DNA of 64,000 bases from Cellvibrio sp. pealriver (GCF_001183545.1 NZ_KQ236688.1:1455149-1519148); one strand, 5' to 3'. Counted from the stretch's first letter, positions 9,291 to 18,558 are shown. Numbers and translations: made by a program. The notes: generated from the sequence alone by a model not told the origin.

Positions 9291-11198
9291 TTAGCGCACC
9301 GAATTGCGTTTGCGTACTCCTGCCAACAACATAAGTGCCGCAAATACCAAACCCAAGGAGCCCGGCTCAGAAACGGTTGCTGCTGTGCGATACAAAGTTA
9401 CATTGACTGTGCCATTGAGTTGATCGAATTCCCAATCCCAATCATTACCCAATCCATTCAATAAAAATTTTGAATAATCGAGACCAACAATATTGGTTGC
9501 ACGCAACACTTGAAACTCTTGCCCATCAACAAAGTGACTGCCGGAAAAATTCAATTGAAAAATGCTGGTATCCAGCAGTGATAACAAACCAAACACATTC
9601 AATGAATCCTGCGCGCCGGTATCAAAAAAATCCAGATACGTTGTACCCGCCAGATTGACATCGGAAAACAGATTCAATTCAGCAGCGGGATTTGCAGTAA
9701 GCCCCAGTGATAAATTAGAACCTGCCAACAAATCAATTGAGTCTGCATGCAAACTGCCTGCGCCACTTAAATTTTCCAATGATTGCGCACCACCCATTGT
9801 CCAATCACCACCGTTCAATTGCAGTGATTGAAACTCTTTGGTCAAACCAAGGCTTCCTGCACCAGTACCGTCCAGCACAAGCTGATTTTTACCGGCACCG
9901 CCATAAACAGCGCCTTCAATCACAGAACCGGTTGCAACCACTAAAGTGTCATCACCGCCGCCCATATCAATAGCGGTATCGCCTGTGCGGCTGCGAATAG
10001 TTCCGGTGTTTTGCACGTAATCATCCCAATTACCTTGCAGTATTACACCGGTGGTTTGTGCATCAATGATCCCGTGGTTTATTAACGTCGTTTTACCAAA
10101 TGCAGCTCCACCTGAACTGTCGTCCACTAAAATTCCGCGATCAGAGCTATAGATGGTCGCACCAGCAAAGTTGTTAATGGTTCCACCGCCCATTGCAATG
10201 CCATCTGCACGATTAAAATCCGTTGGGCCATCTTTCACACCGCCAGCGCCATTTGCTTCTATACGGCCGTAATTGTCGATGCTGCCAATGCCATCAATAT
10301 CCACACCGTCGCCATCACCATTAATCAAGGTCGCATCAAAATTACCGGAAATAGTGCCGTGATTGATAACACTGCCGGTGTTATCCAAATTAATGCCAGA
10401 GCCGTTATGACCGCGAATAGTTCCACCAGCGGCATTGGTTACATTCACTACGCCATCACCGGTAATACCGTGGCGAGCACCTTCAATTAATCCTCCAGTT
10501 TGGTTGTGTACGGTTCCACCAAAACTTTGGAAATCAATCGCTTCACTCGATAAATTTGTTGCACCGGGAACAAGCCCTGCACCACCGCCAATAATTTTTC
10601 CATAATTAATTACAACACCGTTGCTGCCCGGGCGAATGCCATCGGCATCTTTAGTCGCAATGATTCCAGTCACTTGGTTAATAATTTCTACACTACCAGC
10701 AGTAATCGCGTTGAAATCCAAGGCTTGGCCAGTTGCAGAATAAATATAACCAGCATTGTCCACACTGACCGAACCCACAGCGCCAGACGAAAAATTAATG
10801 CGCACAGCATCGTTTCCACCCAGGATTTGCCCGGTTTCAGAATTGCGTAAAATTAATGAGCGATTGGCACCGCCACTGCTGCTGGTATCAATCGCGCGGC
10901 CCCCACTGGCGGTAGCCTGCACGGTACCGCGGTTGTCGATAACGACCGTCCCGGCGGTTGCGCCGGACCATGTGATAGTTTTATCGGTTGCACTCAAAGT
11001 CGCCCCTTGATTAACCACACCCGTTTCATTTCCGGTAATCGTTTTAACACCGTTCGCATTGGTATTAGCAGCAATATCAAACGGCACAGCCCAACTGGCA
11101 GATGCACAACCTGCCATGACTAGCGCAAGCACATTTTTAGGAAGTGTTTTTGAAAGCCCAGCGAATTTAATACTGGTTTTGGATGATGTAATTTTCAT
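9291..11198 (-). CDS. PEP-CTERM sorted repeat protein, predicted beta-helix
   Basis: 635 residues from the ATG at 11198 (GGGGA upstream). The N terminus has a signal peptide (LALVMAGCASASWA). Most of the protein is a Gly/Asn/Thr-rich series of short repeats built on I-N-N/H-x-G-x-I units (for example VINHGTISGNFDATLING, TLINHGIIDAQTTGVILQG), typical of right-handed beta-helix or autotransporter-like passenger folds. A region of about 130 residues without the repeats precedes the C terminus. The last 26 residues form a PEP-CTERM signal: SEPGSLGLV, a hydrophobic helix (FAALMLLAGV) and a basic tail (RKRNSVR). These tails are processed by exosortase; none is encoded here. Probably a surface or matrix protein. 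It lies 190 bases upstream of the GH9 gene on the same strand. Confidence 0.82.
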   Translation of the reverse strand: MKITSSKTSIKFAGLSKTLPKNVLALVMAGCASASWAVPFDIAANTNANGVKTITGNETGVVNQGATLSATDKTITWSGATAGTVVIDNRGTVQATASGGRAIDTSSSGGANRSLILRNSETGQILGGNDAVRINFSSGAVGSVSVDNAGYIYSATGQALDFNAITAGSVEIINQVTGIIATKDADGIRPGSNGVVINYGKIIGGGAGLVPGATNLSSEAIDFQSFGGTVHNQTGGLIEGARHGITGDGVVNVTNAAGGTIRGHNGSGINLDNTGSVINHGTISGNFDATLINGDGDGVDIDGIGSIDNYGRIEANGAGGVKDGPTDFNRADGIAMGGGTINNFAGATIYSSDRGILVDDSSGGAAFGKTTLINHGIIDAQTTGVILQGNWDDYVQNTGTIRSRTGDTAIDMGGGDDTLVVATGSVIEGAVYGGAGKNQLVLDGTGAGSLGLTKEFQSLQLNGGDWTMGGAQSLENLSGAGSLHADSIDLLAGSNLSLGLTANPAAELNLFSDVNLAGTTYLDFFDTGAQDSLNVFGLLSLLDTSIFQLNFSGSHFVDGQEFQVLRATNIVGLDYSKFLLNGLGNDWDWEFDQLNGTVNVTLYRTAATVSEPGSLGLVFAALMLLAGVRKRNSVR

Positions 11199-11400
11199 TG
11201 TGGATTCCCCGGCGATATTCCCAAGTGGTAAAAGACGCCAAAGAATCGACAATAATTATGACAAAGCGATGAATATTTAGAAGGTTGTCAAAATGTTATA
11301 AGTGAATCTCCCTTATTTCGCTAGACACCTAAAAGCCTCATAGCTTAGGCGTGGTCACTAGAGTCTGGGAAGTCCATAAGAAACCGTAGAAAATAAAATA

Positions 11401-11818
11401 CTATTTGGCAAGATAAACAGTTCCTATGTATGGCATGTTAGTCTGAATATCACAATTCAAATAAACTTCGTACTGTAAGCTTGTATTTGTATCGAAATAT
11501 TGAACAACCTTGCTCTTGGAATTTGGATAGAACGGATTTACCGCACCCGCCTCTTTATTTAACGCTCTGGTAGCTTCAGCAAGCTTTGACAAAAAATCTG
11601 AAGAAAGATTTTCGTTCTCCCCAAGAATACCGGCATCTCGCAGATCTTTAGTAATATTTCCAACGACCATCTTCACCTTTAATTGCCAGTGCATATCCAT
11701 AACCAATTGTTGGTATACCTAATGGGTCTGAATAAACACGAAAATACTCTCCTTCTGATACCTTGATATGACTCGTAAGAATATTCAAATTTTCAATTAC
11801 ATCAATCGCACTAGACAT
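11401..11818 (-). pseudogene. GH24 (phage T4-type) lysozyme with a frameshift
   Basis: From the ATG at 11818 (AAGGAG, 6 bases upstream) a frame encodes 56 residues to a TAA at 11648. It contains SEGEYFRVYSDPLGIPTIGY, whose Glu22, Asp31 and Thr37 have exactly the spacing of the T4 lysozyme catalytic Glu11-Asp20-Thr26. The second half continues in the +1 frame down to 11401 (NITKDLRDAGI...TVYLAK), without a sensible start of its own. Dropping one A from the AAA run at 11657-11659 would join the halves into about 138 residues, a normal size for the family. No signal peptide is seen. Either a recent pseudogene, a sequencing error, or less likely programmed frameshifting. It lies 21 bases after the LprI/RCC1 gene. 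Confidence 0.72.
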
Positions 11819-11839
11819 AACTACTCCTTGATAATTAGT

Positions 11840-13021
11840 TCAATTAACTTTTAATGCTTCTTGCATCAATTGGTTTGCCGGCATTCGCTCTTTATACATA
11901 ATTTCATTTTCGCTAGCATAATCGCCAAAACAACTTACCTTGCCGTTTTTGATCATGCACATATGGCTTGCACCTATTGATAAAGAGTCAAAATCCAAAT
12001 TTTTTTCATTAATTTCTTTTGAAAAGCCCTGCCCACCAACACATGCGGCATGCATGTTTTCATTGACACCGCAAACCGAATACGGACCCGCAAATACATT
12101 AGCAAACTTTTTGCGCGTAAAAAAATTGAACTCCTCTCTTTCTTTGCCAGAAACACAAGTCAAATCATTCTCACTACTAATAACACAAACTATGTATGTT
12201 GAAGCGACTACTTGTCGCACGTCAGTCAGACGTTCTGCTCTATCAAGTAATTTATTATCCCTTCGCCCCCAACATTTAATCCTTCCAGCATCAAGAAGAG
12301 CGCAGGAATAGCCCCAATTTACAACCACTTTTTTCACATTAACTAAATTTTTAGGCGGTATGGACTGACCATATGTATTATCACCAAAACAGTTAACTTC
12401 ACCGTCAATAATCGAACAAGCGTGACCATTTCCAATTACTAAATTGTCCGATCTCTGTATGTGCTTAGTAAAACTGCAAAACTGATTCTCACAATAACCC
12501 CAGCAGTGCCACCCAGCATCATCTTTTGCGCAACTCGTTAAGTCTCCAGAAACTAACTGCTCAATGTTTTTGAGCTTTACCGGTGGATTTAATAATCCAT
12601 ATTTATCCCGCCCCCAACACTTAATTTGATCAATGTTAGCGATGCATGTATGTTCAGATCCAGATGCTATATATTTCCATTTTTGTGATTCACCGCTTGT
12701 TTCCATCTCAGAAATCTGTTGTTCCAGTTCTGATATCCGCCTTTTATAATGCGATTTCAAACAGGCAACTTCTGTACAGTTTTTAATGTTTCCTTTAATC
12801 CACTCTATTTGCTGGCGCTTTAGCGTCTCCTTATCTGTTGAATTCTCTCTCGCTAATTTATAAGTCTGTGCCAGTTTTTCATCCAAACTGGACAACTCAG
12901 CATCTGCACAAATCAATTTTTCGGTTTTGCTGCTCGCCTTGGCGCAATCAAAGCTAGCTGCACTTGCATTGACTATCCAGACACATAGAAAAATTAGAAT
13001 CAGTTTGCTTATCGTTTGCAT
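11840..13021 (-). CDS. Exported LprI-domain protein fused to an RCC1-like seven-bladed propeller
   Basis: 393 residues from the ATG at 13021. A signal peptide (LILIFLCVWIVNASA) is followed at about residues 22-110 by an LprI/DUF1311-type domain (SFDCAKASSKTEKLICADAE, LSSLDEKLAQTY, QIEWIKGNIKNCTEVACLKS), the family of mycobacterial lysozyme inhibitor LprI. The rest, about residues 120-385, shows seven RCC1-like blades, each with a cysteine pair: CIANIDQIKCWG, CAKDDAGWHCWG, CSIIDGEVNCFG, CALLDAGRIKCWG, CVISSENDLTC, CGVNENMHAAC, CMIKNGKVSCFG. Paired cysteines fit disulfides in the periplasm. The RCC1 fold is known as a protein-binding scaffold (BLIP-II inhibits beta-lactamase). The next gene is a lysozyme, so an inhibitor or immunity role is inferred. 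Confidence 0.8.
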   Translation of the reverse strand: MQTISKLILIFLCVWIVNASAASFDCAKASSKTEKLICADAELSSLDEKLAQTYKLARENSTDKETLKRQQIEWIKGNIKNCTEVACLKSHYKRRISELEQQISEMETSGESQKWKYIASGSEHTCIANIDQIKCWGRDKYGLLNPPVKLKNIEQLVSGDLTSCAKDDAGWHCWGYCENQFCSFTKHIQRSDNLVIGNGHACSIIDGEVNCFGDNTYGQSIPPKNLVNVKKVVVNWGYSCALLDAGRIKCWGRRDNKLLDRAERLTDVRQVVASTYIVCVISSENDLTCVSGKEREEFNFFTRKKFANVFAGPYSVCGVNENMHAACVGGQGFSKEINEKNLDFDSLSIGASHMCMIKNGKVSCFGDYASENEIMYKERMPANQLMQEALKVN

Positions 13022-13055
13022 TGCATACCTCAAAAAACATAAATAGCATTTAAAT

Positions 13056-13223
13056 TTAATGTGCTGGCTTCGGATCAGGATCAAGGGGGCAGACTCCTTG
13101 ATCTTTATGTTTTGATTTTCGATCACCACCTCGACCTAGCGACTCACTCCGTCGATTAGCAGCAGCTTCTATTTGTGCTTTGAATCTTGGACTACCTAAT
13201 ACCCAGGATTTACTTGTGCATTC
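13056..13223 (-). pseudogene. 3' remnant of a REP-associated (Y1, IS200-like) transposase gene
   Basis: A minus-strand frame without a start runs from an in-frame stop at 13224-13226 to a TAA at 13056-13058. It reads SWVLGSPRFKAQIEAAANRR, then LGRGGDRKSKHKDQGVCPLD. The LGSxRFxxQIE, RR and GGDRKS blocks resemble, from memory, the C-terminal end of RAYT transposases. The catalytic HUH and Tyr regions are absent. A short hairpin (ATCAAGG 13080-13086 with CCTTGAT 13096-13102) lies in the DNA for QGVCP. It sits directly upstream of the LprI/RCC1 gene, marking past rearrangement. A similarity search would settle it. Confidence 0.5.
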
Positions 13224-13284
13224 TCATATTTGGACAAGAATATCCACAGGGATATAACATAGGAGAATAATTAACGGTATTGAG

Positions 13285-13893
13285 TTAGTCTCTAACAACA
13301 CCCGAATGAAACCGGAATTCTTCGTCGGTGCTTTCAATCAGTGTTTTTTCCAATGCAAGAAATTCCTGTACACGCGCAGAAATATCGACACCTTCGGCGG
13401 CGCGTTTGGCGAGGGTTAGATAATCTTCGTAATGGCGGGATTCAGATTTGAGTAGGGATAGATAAAACTTTTGCAGTTCTTCATCTAAAAATGGGGCAAC
13501 TTTAGCGAAGCGTTCGCAGGAGCGCGCTTCGATGATGGCACCAACGATGAGGGTATCGATGTAGCGACCGGGCTCTGAAGTGCGCACGAGTTTGCGCAGT
13601 TCACCGGCGTAGCGGCCGGGGGTGATTTGCTCGTAAGCAACTCCCCTCGCCTCCATAATCGCCATCACTTGTTCATAGTGTCGCAACTCTTCACGGGCGA
13701 GACGCGACATTTTGTTCATCATGTCAAAGTCACCCACGTAGCGAAACATTAAGTTGATCGCGGTAGATGCCGCTTTCTTTTCGCAATTGGCGTGATCCAG
13801 CAGCAAGAGCGCTTGATTATCCAAAGCATTTTTTACCCAAGCATCGGGGGTTTCGCAATGAAGGAATTGTTGAATTTTGGTGAGAGCATTCAT
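13285..13893 (-). CDS. miaE: tRNA-(ms2io6A37) hydroxylase
   Basis: Nonheme di-iron monooxygenase that hydroxylates the isopentenyl group of ms2i6A37 in tRNA. It has 202 residues from the ATG at 13893; upstream in-frame starts overlap the DUF1289 gene and are rejected. The ferritin-like four-helix fold carries two iron-binding ExxH motifs, REELRHYEQV and SESRHYEDYL, plus IEARSCERF. It follows the DUF1289 gene by 10 bases and is probably translated from the same transcript. Confidence 0.93.
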   Translation of the reverse strand: MNALTKIQQFLHCETPDAWVKNALDNQALLLLDHANCEKKAASTAINLMFRYVGDFDMMNKMSRLAREELRHYEQVMAIMEARGVAYEQITPGRYAGELRKLVRTSEPGRYIDTLIVGAIIEARSCERFAKVAPFLDEELQKFYLSLLKSESRHYEDYLTLAKRAAEGVDISARVQEFLALEKTLIESTDEEFRFHSGVVRD

Positions 13894-13903
13894 AACGTAA
13901 AAA

Positions 13904-14386
13904 CTATTTATGTTGATCGAGTGTTTCGGCAGTAACGAAACAGGGGGATATATAACGTTCGTGGTGAGCACAGGAGAGTGCGTAAAAATCTTTATCAATA
14001 TTATCGCGAATAACAGTTAATGGCGTATTCACCCACTGAGGCTGTAACGCCAACCCGTAAAGCGATAAATCCTGAATTTGGCTCGCGCCTGCGCGCAATA
14101 AATCGAATACCCAACAATAGGGATTTTGTTCTGGTTTGAATTGAATTTGTTGATGTTTGATTTGCGTGAGCAATAATTTTTCGTCAGTTACCGCAATCAT
14201 ATTCTGCACAATTTGCGCAAGAAAGGTTTCCAATCGCTGAGCGATCAATAATTTTTGCTCGTTGGTATAGGCATTCCAATCAATCACTTCATGGGCAAAG
14301 CGTTTGCAGCCACGGCAAACACTATCGCCAATACCAGTAGAGCAAATACCCACGCAAGGTGTTTTAACGCGTTTTAATACAAGCAT
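13904..14386 (-). CDS. DUF1289 domain protein with C-terminal extension
   Basis: 160 residues. The N terminus is a DUF1289 module with four cysteines, TPCVGICSTGIGDSVCRGCK, followed by EVIDW, a pattern usually taken as a small metal or Fe-S binding site. DUF1289 proteins are often only 60-90 residues; here about 110 further residues follow (LETFLAQIVQNMI, NPYCWVFDLLRAGASQI, ending in HERYISPCFVTAETL) that I do not recognise. It lies 10 bases before miaE, so a role near tRNA modification is possible but only inferred from context. Confidence 0.75.
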   Translation of the reverse strand: MLVLKRVKTPCVGICSTGIGDSVCRGCKRFAHEVIDWNAYTNEQKLLIAQRLETFLAQIVQNMIAVTDEKLLLTQIKHQQIQFKPEQNPYCWVFDLLRAGASQIQDLSLYGLALQPQWVNTPLTVIRDNIDKDFYALSCAHHERYISPCFVTAETLDQHK

Positions 14387-14399
14387 AAAATCAAATGAT

Positions 14400-14431
14400 A
14401 TAGCGAACCATTTATTTAAATAGTTCGCTAT
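14400..14431. terminator. Hairpin between the SMP-30 and DUF1289 genes
   Basis: ATAGCGAAC (14400-14408) and GTTCGCTAT (14423-14431) form a 9-bp stem. A T run follows on the plus strand and a broken one (ATCATTTGATTTT) on the minus strand. It follows the SMP-30 gene and may end its transcript. Confidence 0.5.
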
Positions 14432-14443
14432 TTTTTATTAAGG

Positions 14444-15502
14444 TTAATAGGCAGAACCGCTGATGTTTAATTCAATTTTCCACAGAGAACCAGCACCCGT
14501 CAGATACAATGTTTTACCCTCTGCGCCACCGAAAGCAGCATTGGTGAGATTTGCATCAAAAACCGCTTGAGCAATTTGCTCACCTGTTGGTGTAAATACT
14601 CTCAATTGACGAGCAAGGTGTTCGGTCAAATAAATATTTCCCGAGCAGTCTATTGCCATACCATCAGGAATCGAAATACCGGTTACTAAATCCTTACCCG
14701 CCTGAGGAACTCCATTCACGATTGGATATGCACGAAGCACGCCTTGCTCACCACCACCGTTTACATAAAGCACATCTTCAGCGGGTGATAATGCAATACC
14801 GTTTGGATTGCTAATAGTGTCATCAACCAATGTAACAGTGCCATCGGTTGCGACGCGATATACACCTGTTTTTTCCTGCCCACCGGGCGCAGCATCACGT
14901 TGGAACGCAGGATCGGTAAAATAAATTGTGCCGTCAGCGGCTATCGCAATGTCATTTGGCGAATTGAATACATTGCCATTAAATTGTTCTGCAACCGATG
15001 CACGCTCACCTGTGACCGGATTGTAACGAGAAATACTTTTATATTTGTGTGTACCAGCAACCAACTGGCCGTTGTTATCTACCGCCAATCCATTACTACC
15101 TGAGTCATCAATAGCTGTGGTCACTGTGCCATCCGCATTTAATTTTTGGATGCGCGATGAAAAACCATTGGTAAATACGAAATCAGAGAAATAGAGCGAA
15201 TCATTAATCCAGACAGGCCCCTCAAACAATCCCGGTTCGGTTCGAGTAGTATTCGCTGCTTCGATGCGAACAGGCACAAGATCGCCTTGAGGAGCAGTGC
15301 CATCACAGGCAGAGGGAGCTACCGCTGTTTCAGATGCTACCGAAGATGAGATTGCAGCACTTGATGTACTAACAGAGATTTCTGTCGTTTTTTGCCCGCA
15401 CCCACTGAGCACAATAAAACAACCAACCACCATGCCGCTAATCAATCGAGAGCGACGAACTCTTACCGTTTGTATGCCATTAAATTTGAGAGTCATTGCC
15501 AT
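14444..15502 (-). CDS. SMP-30/gluconolactonase-like lipoprotein
   Basis: 352 residues from the ATG at 15502 (AGGGGA 4 bases upstream). The N terminus has a basic region, a hydrophobic helix (LISGMVVGCFIVLSGC) and a lipobox LSGC, so it is likely a membrane-anchored lipoprotein. A Ser/Ala-rich linker leads to a six-bladed SMP-30/LRE propeller: FEGPVWINDSLYFSDF (metal Glu), SNGLAVDNNGQLVAGT, SPNDIAIAADGTIYFTDP (Asn and Asp), NPNGIALSPAEDVLYV, PDGMAIDCSGNIYLTEH. The family hydrolyses sugar lactones with a divalent metal. The actual substrate is unknown; aldonolactone or other lactone use would fit a polysaccharide degrader. Confidence 0.85.
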   Translation of the reverse strand: MAMTLKFNGIQTVRVRRSRLISGMVVGCFIVLSGCGQKTTEISVSTSSAAISSSVASETAVAPSACDGTAPQGDLVPVRIEAANTTRTEPGLFEGPVWINDSLYFSDFVFTNGFSSRIQKLNADGTVTTAIDDSGSNGLAVDNNGQLVAGTHKYKSISRYNPVTGERASVAEQFNGNVFNSPNDIAIAADGTIYFTDPAFQRDAAPGGQEKTGVYRVATDGTVTLVDDTISNPNGIALSPAEDVLYVNGGGEQGVLRAYPIVNGVPQAGKDLVTGISIPDGMAIDCSGNIYLTEHLARQLRVFTPTGEQIAQAVFDANLTNAAFGGAEGKTLYLTGAGSLWKIELNISGSAY

Positions 15503-15889
15503 TTTTCCCCTTTTGCTTTCCTGGTTATTAAATCGCTATTTTTAATTGTTACTGTAGTCGTGGAGAGATTATCTCTGTAGCCATGGAGAGTAGCGTCAGG
15601 TAGTAAATTCCACGCATGGAATATCAGTGTTATACCCATTCAACAGAGGCCGACACCTTATCACAATCACCCACCAAATACCGATGCGACAAACCGACAG
15701 AGTTGCGTTACACACATTAACAGGCGAGATTGCATCGGGTATACTTTGCGCCCGATTTACCGCTCTTCATGAGCAACGCAAGAGTGTTTTTTCTCCGAAC
15801 ACCCTTTAGCATCCATGATGGCCATGGATAGTCTCCTGAGACAGAGATCCTGTTGAAGGAGTAACCCCCACACTAATGAGGATAAAACC
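15503..15889. other. Divergent intergenic region, SMP-30 gene and acnB
   Basis: A 387-base region between two divergently transcribed genes. It contains a good sigma70-type promoter for acnB (15717-15745, listed separately) and a roughly 140-base untranslated leader. No convincing ORF, repeat or RNA gene was seen in it. Confidence 0.6.
15717..15745 (+). promoter_or_regulatory. Sigma70-type promoter for acnB
   Basis: -35 TTAACA (15717-15722) and -10 TATACT (15740-15745) with a 17-base spacer, each matching consensus at five of six positions. Transcription from here leaves a leader of about 140 bases before the GTG start of acnB. Confidence 0.65.
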
Positions 15890-18508
15890 GTGCTTGAAGC
15901 CTATCGTAAACAGGTCGCAGAACGCGCCGCAGAAGGTATCCCACCAAAACCATTAAACGCAGAACAAGTTGCGGGATTGGTTGAGTTGCTGAAGAATCCC
16001 CCCGCTGGTGAAGCTGAAGTTTTACTGGATTTGATCACCAACCGCGTTCCGCCCGGCGTTGATGAAGCCGCCTATGTAAAAGCCGCTTTCCTGAGCGCAA
16101 TTCTCAAAGACGAAACCTCCTCTCCCCTGATCGATAAGCCTCTCGCAATTAAACTGCTCGGTATGATGCTCGGCGGTTACAACATCGAACCACTGGTAAA
16201 CCTGCTCGACGATGCAACCCTGGCACCCTTGGCAGCCGAACAACTCAAGCACACCCTGTTGATGTTTGATGCCTTCCACGACGTGGAAGAAAAAGTAAAA
16301 GCAGGTAACGTTCACGCCAAGGCACTGATGCAATCCTGGGCAGATGCCGAGTGGTTCACCAGCAAGCCAAAAGTTGCTGAAAGCACCAAACTTACTGTTT
16401 TCAAAGTCACCGGCGAAACCAATACCGATGACTTGTCACCAGCACCTGATGCCTGGTCACGCCCCGACATCCCTCTGCATGCATTGGCCATGTTCAAAAT
16501 GGCTCGCGATGGTATTACTCCGGATCAACCCGGCTCTGTAGGCCCAATCCAACAAATCGAAGCACTGAAAACCAAGGGTTATCCACTGGCATTTGTAGGT
16601 GATGTTGTTGGTACCGGTTCTTCACGTAAGTCTGCTACCAACTCTGTACTTTGGTTTATCGGCGACGATATTCCGGGCGTACCCAACAAGCGCACCGGTG
16701 GTGTATGTATTGGCGGCAAAGTAGCCCCCATTTTCTACAACACCATGGAAGACGCCGGCGCTTTAGTATTTGAAGCTCCCGTTGATCAACTGAATATGGG
16801 CGATGTCATTGAGATTCGTCCATACGAAGGCAAAATCCTCAACGCTACTACTGGCGCCGTGATTTCTGAATTTGAATTGAAATCCGACGTTTTACTGGAT
16901 GAAGTTCAAGCAGGCGGCCGTATCCCATTGATTATCGGTCGCGGTTTGACCAGCAAAGCACGTGAATCGCTGGGCTTACCACCAAGTACCCTGTTCCGTT
17001 TGCCACAAGCACCTGCTGATACCGGCAAAGGCTATACCCTCGCGCAAAAAATGGTAGGCAAGGCCTGCGGCGTACAAGGTATTCGCCCCGGCACCTACTG
17101 CGAACCAAAGATGACTACCGTAGGTTCACAGGACACCACCGGCCCAATGACCCGCGATGAGCTGAAAGATTTGGCGTGTTTGGGTTTCTCTGCCGACTTG
17201 ACCATGCAGTCTTTCTGCCACACAGCCGCTTATCCAAAGCCTGTTGATATCGAAACCCAACACACCCTGCCCGACTTCATCATGACGCGCGGCGGTGTTT
17301 CGTTGCGTCCGGGCGACGGCATCATCCACTCATGGTTGAACCGTATGTTGCTGCCTGACACAGTGGGTACCGGCGGCGATTCGCACACTCGTTTCCCGAT
17401 TGGCATCTCCTTCCCAGCGGGTTCTGGTTTGGTTGCGTTTGCGGCGGCTACTGGCGTTATGCCACTGGATATGCCTGAGTCAGTTCTGGTTCGCTTCAAA
17501 GGCGAATTACAACCAGGCATCACCCTGCGCGATCTGGTTAACGCCATTCCGCTCTACGCCATCAAGCAAGGCTTGTTGACTGTAGAAAAGAAAGGCAAGA
17601 AGAACATCTTCTCTGGCCGCATTCTTGAAGTAGAAGGCTTGCCTAACCTGAAAGTAGAACAAGCGTTCGAAATCTCTGACGCTTCTGCCGAGCGTTCTGC
17701 TGCTGGCTGTACCATCAAGCTGGATAAAGAGCCAATCATCGAGTACCTGAAATCCAACATCACCATGCTGCGCTGGATGATCGAACAGGGTTACGGCGAT
17801 GTACGTACCATTGAGCGTCGTGCACGCAAGATGGAAGAGTGGCTGGCAAACCCAGTGCTGATGGAAGCGGATGCTGACGCTGAATATGCGGCAATCATTG
17901 ACATCGACCTGGCCGACATCAAAGAACCAATCCTTGCTTGCCCGAATGACCCGGACGATGTGAAAGTGTTGTCTGAAGTACAGGGCGCGAAGATCGATGA
18001 AGTGTTCATCGGTTCTTGTATGACCAACATCGGCCACTTCCGCGCTGCAGGTAAACTATTGGCAGCTACCAAAGATGCATTGACCACTCGCCTGTGGATT
18101 GCGCCACCCACCAAAATGGATGCGCATCAACTGATGGAAGAAGGCTACTACAGCATCTATGGCGTAAAAGGTGCCCGCACCGAAATGCCAGGCTGCTCAT
18201 TGTGTATGGGTAACCAAGCGCGTGTAGCGAAGAACTCGACTGTGGTATCCACCTCTACCCGTAACTTCCCCAACCGTTTGGGTGAAGGTGCTGATGTGTA
18301 CCTGGCGTCTGCCGAACTGGCTGCAATCGCTGCAGTATTGGGCAAACTGCCAACACCAGAGGAATACCTGAACTACGCGCAGAAGATTGACAGCATGTCG
18401 GCTGATATTTACCGCTACCTCAACTTCAACGAAATTGAGAGCTACCAAAATGCAGCCAATGAAGGCAAGCGCATTGCAGCGGTAGAGATCCAGACAGTTG
18501 CACTGTAA
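15890..18508 (+). CDS. acnB: Aconitate hydratase B
   Basis: TCA-cycle enzyme interconverting citrate and isocitrate through cis-aconitate; also handles 2-methylisocitrate in some species. It has 872 residues, the AcnB length. The start is GTG, with GAGGA 7 bases upstream, and gives the conserved N terminus [18 protein letters not shown]. The HEAT-like AcnB N-terminal domain is followed by the swivel domain, then the catalytic domains. The [4Fe-4S] cluster ligands lie in [13 protein letters not shown] and [13 protein letters not shown] (Cys-x2-Cys). It is transcribed alone from its own promoter and closed by a strong terminator. Confidence 0.97.
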   Translation: MLEAYRKQVAERAAEGIPPKPLNAEQVAGLVELLKNPPAGEAEVLLDLITNRVPPGVDEAAYVKAAFLSAILKDETSSPLIDKPLAIKLLGMMLGGYNIEPLVNLLDDATLAPLAAEQLKHTLLMFDAFHDVEEKVKAGNVHAKALMQSWADAEWFTSKPKVAESTKLTVFKVTGETNTDDLSPAPDAWSRPDIPLHALAMFKMARDGITPDQPGSVGPIQQIEALKTKGYPLAFVGDVVGTGSSRKSATNSVLWFIGDDIPGVPNKRTGGVCIGGKVAPIFYNTMEDAGALVFEAPVDQLNMGDVIEIRPYEGKILNATTGAVISEFELKSDVLLDEVQAGGRIPLIIGRGLTSKARESLGLPPSTLFRLPQAPADTGKGYTLAQKMVGKACGVQGIRPGTYCEPKMTTVGSQDTTGPMTRDELKDLACLGFSADLTMQSFCHTAAYPKPVDIETQHTLPDFIMTRGGVSLRPGDGIIHSWLNRMLLPDTVGTGGDSHTRFPIGISFPAGSGLVAFAAATGVMPLDMPESVLVRFKGELQPGITLRDLVNAIPLYAIKQGLLTVEKKGKKNIFSGRILEVEGLPNLKVEQAFEISDASAERSAAGCTIKLDKEPIIEYLKSNITMLRWMIEQGYGDVRTIERRARKMEEWLANPVLMEADADAEYAAIIDIDLADIKEPILACPNDPDDVKVLSEVQGAKIDEVFIGSCMTNIGHFRAAGKLLAATKDALTTRLWIAPPTKMDAHQLMEEGYYSIYGVKGARTEMPGCSLCMGNQARVAKNSTVVSTSTRNFPNRLGEGADVYLASAELAAIAAVLGKLPTPEEYLNYAQKIDSMSADIYRYLNFNEIESYQNAANEGKRIAAVEIQTVAL

Positions 18509-18525
18509 TAAATAAAAAGCTGAGC

Positions 18526-18558
18526 ATAAAAAATCCCGCCTAGTGCGGGATTTTTTAT
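18526..18558. terminator. Bidirectional terminator between acnB and rluB
   Basis: Perfect 14-bp stem, ATAAAAAATCCCGC (18526-18539) and GCGGGATTTTTTAT (18545-18558) with a 5-base loop. The T tracts on both strands fit the convergent genes acnB and rluB. Confidence 0.93.

Noticed and set aside
11253..11400. Hairpin-like sequence (CCTAA...TTAGG near 11327-11350) between the PEP-CTERM and lysozyme genes
   Set aside because: Stem too short and without a T tract; not called as a terminator.
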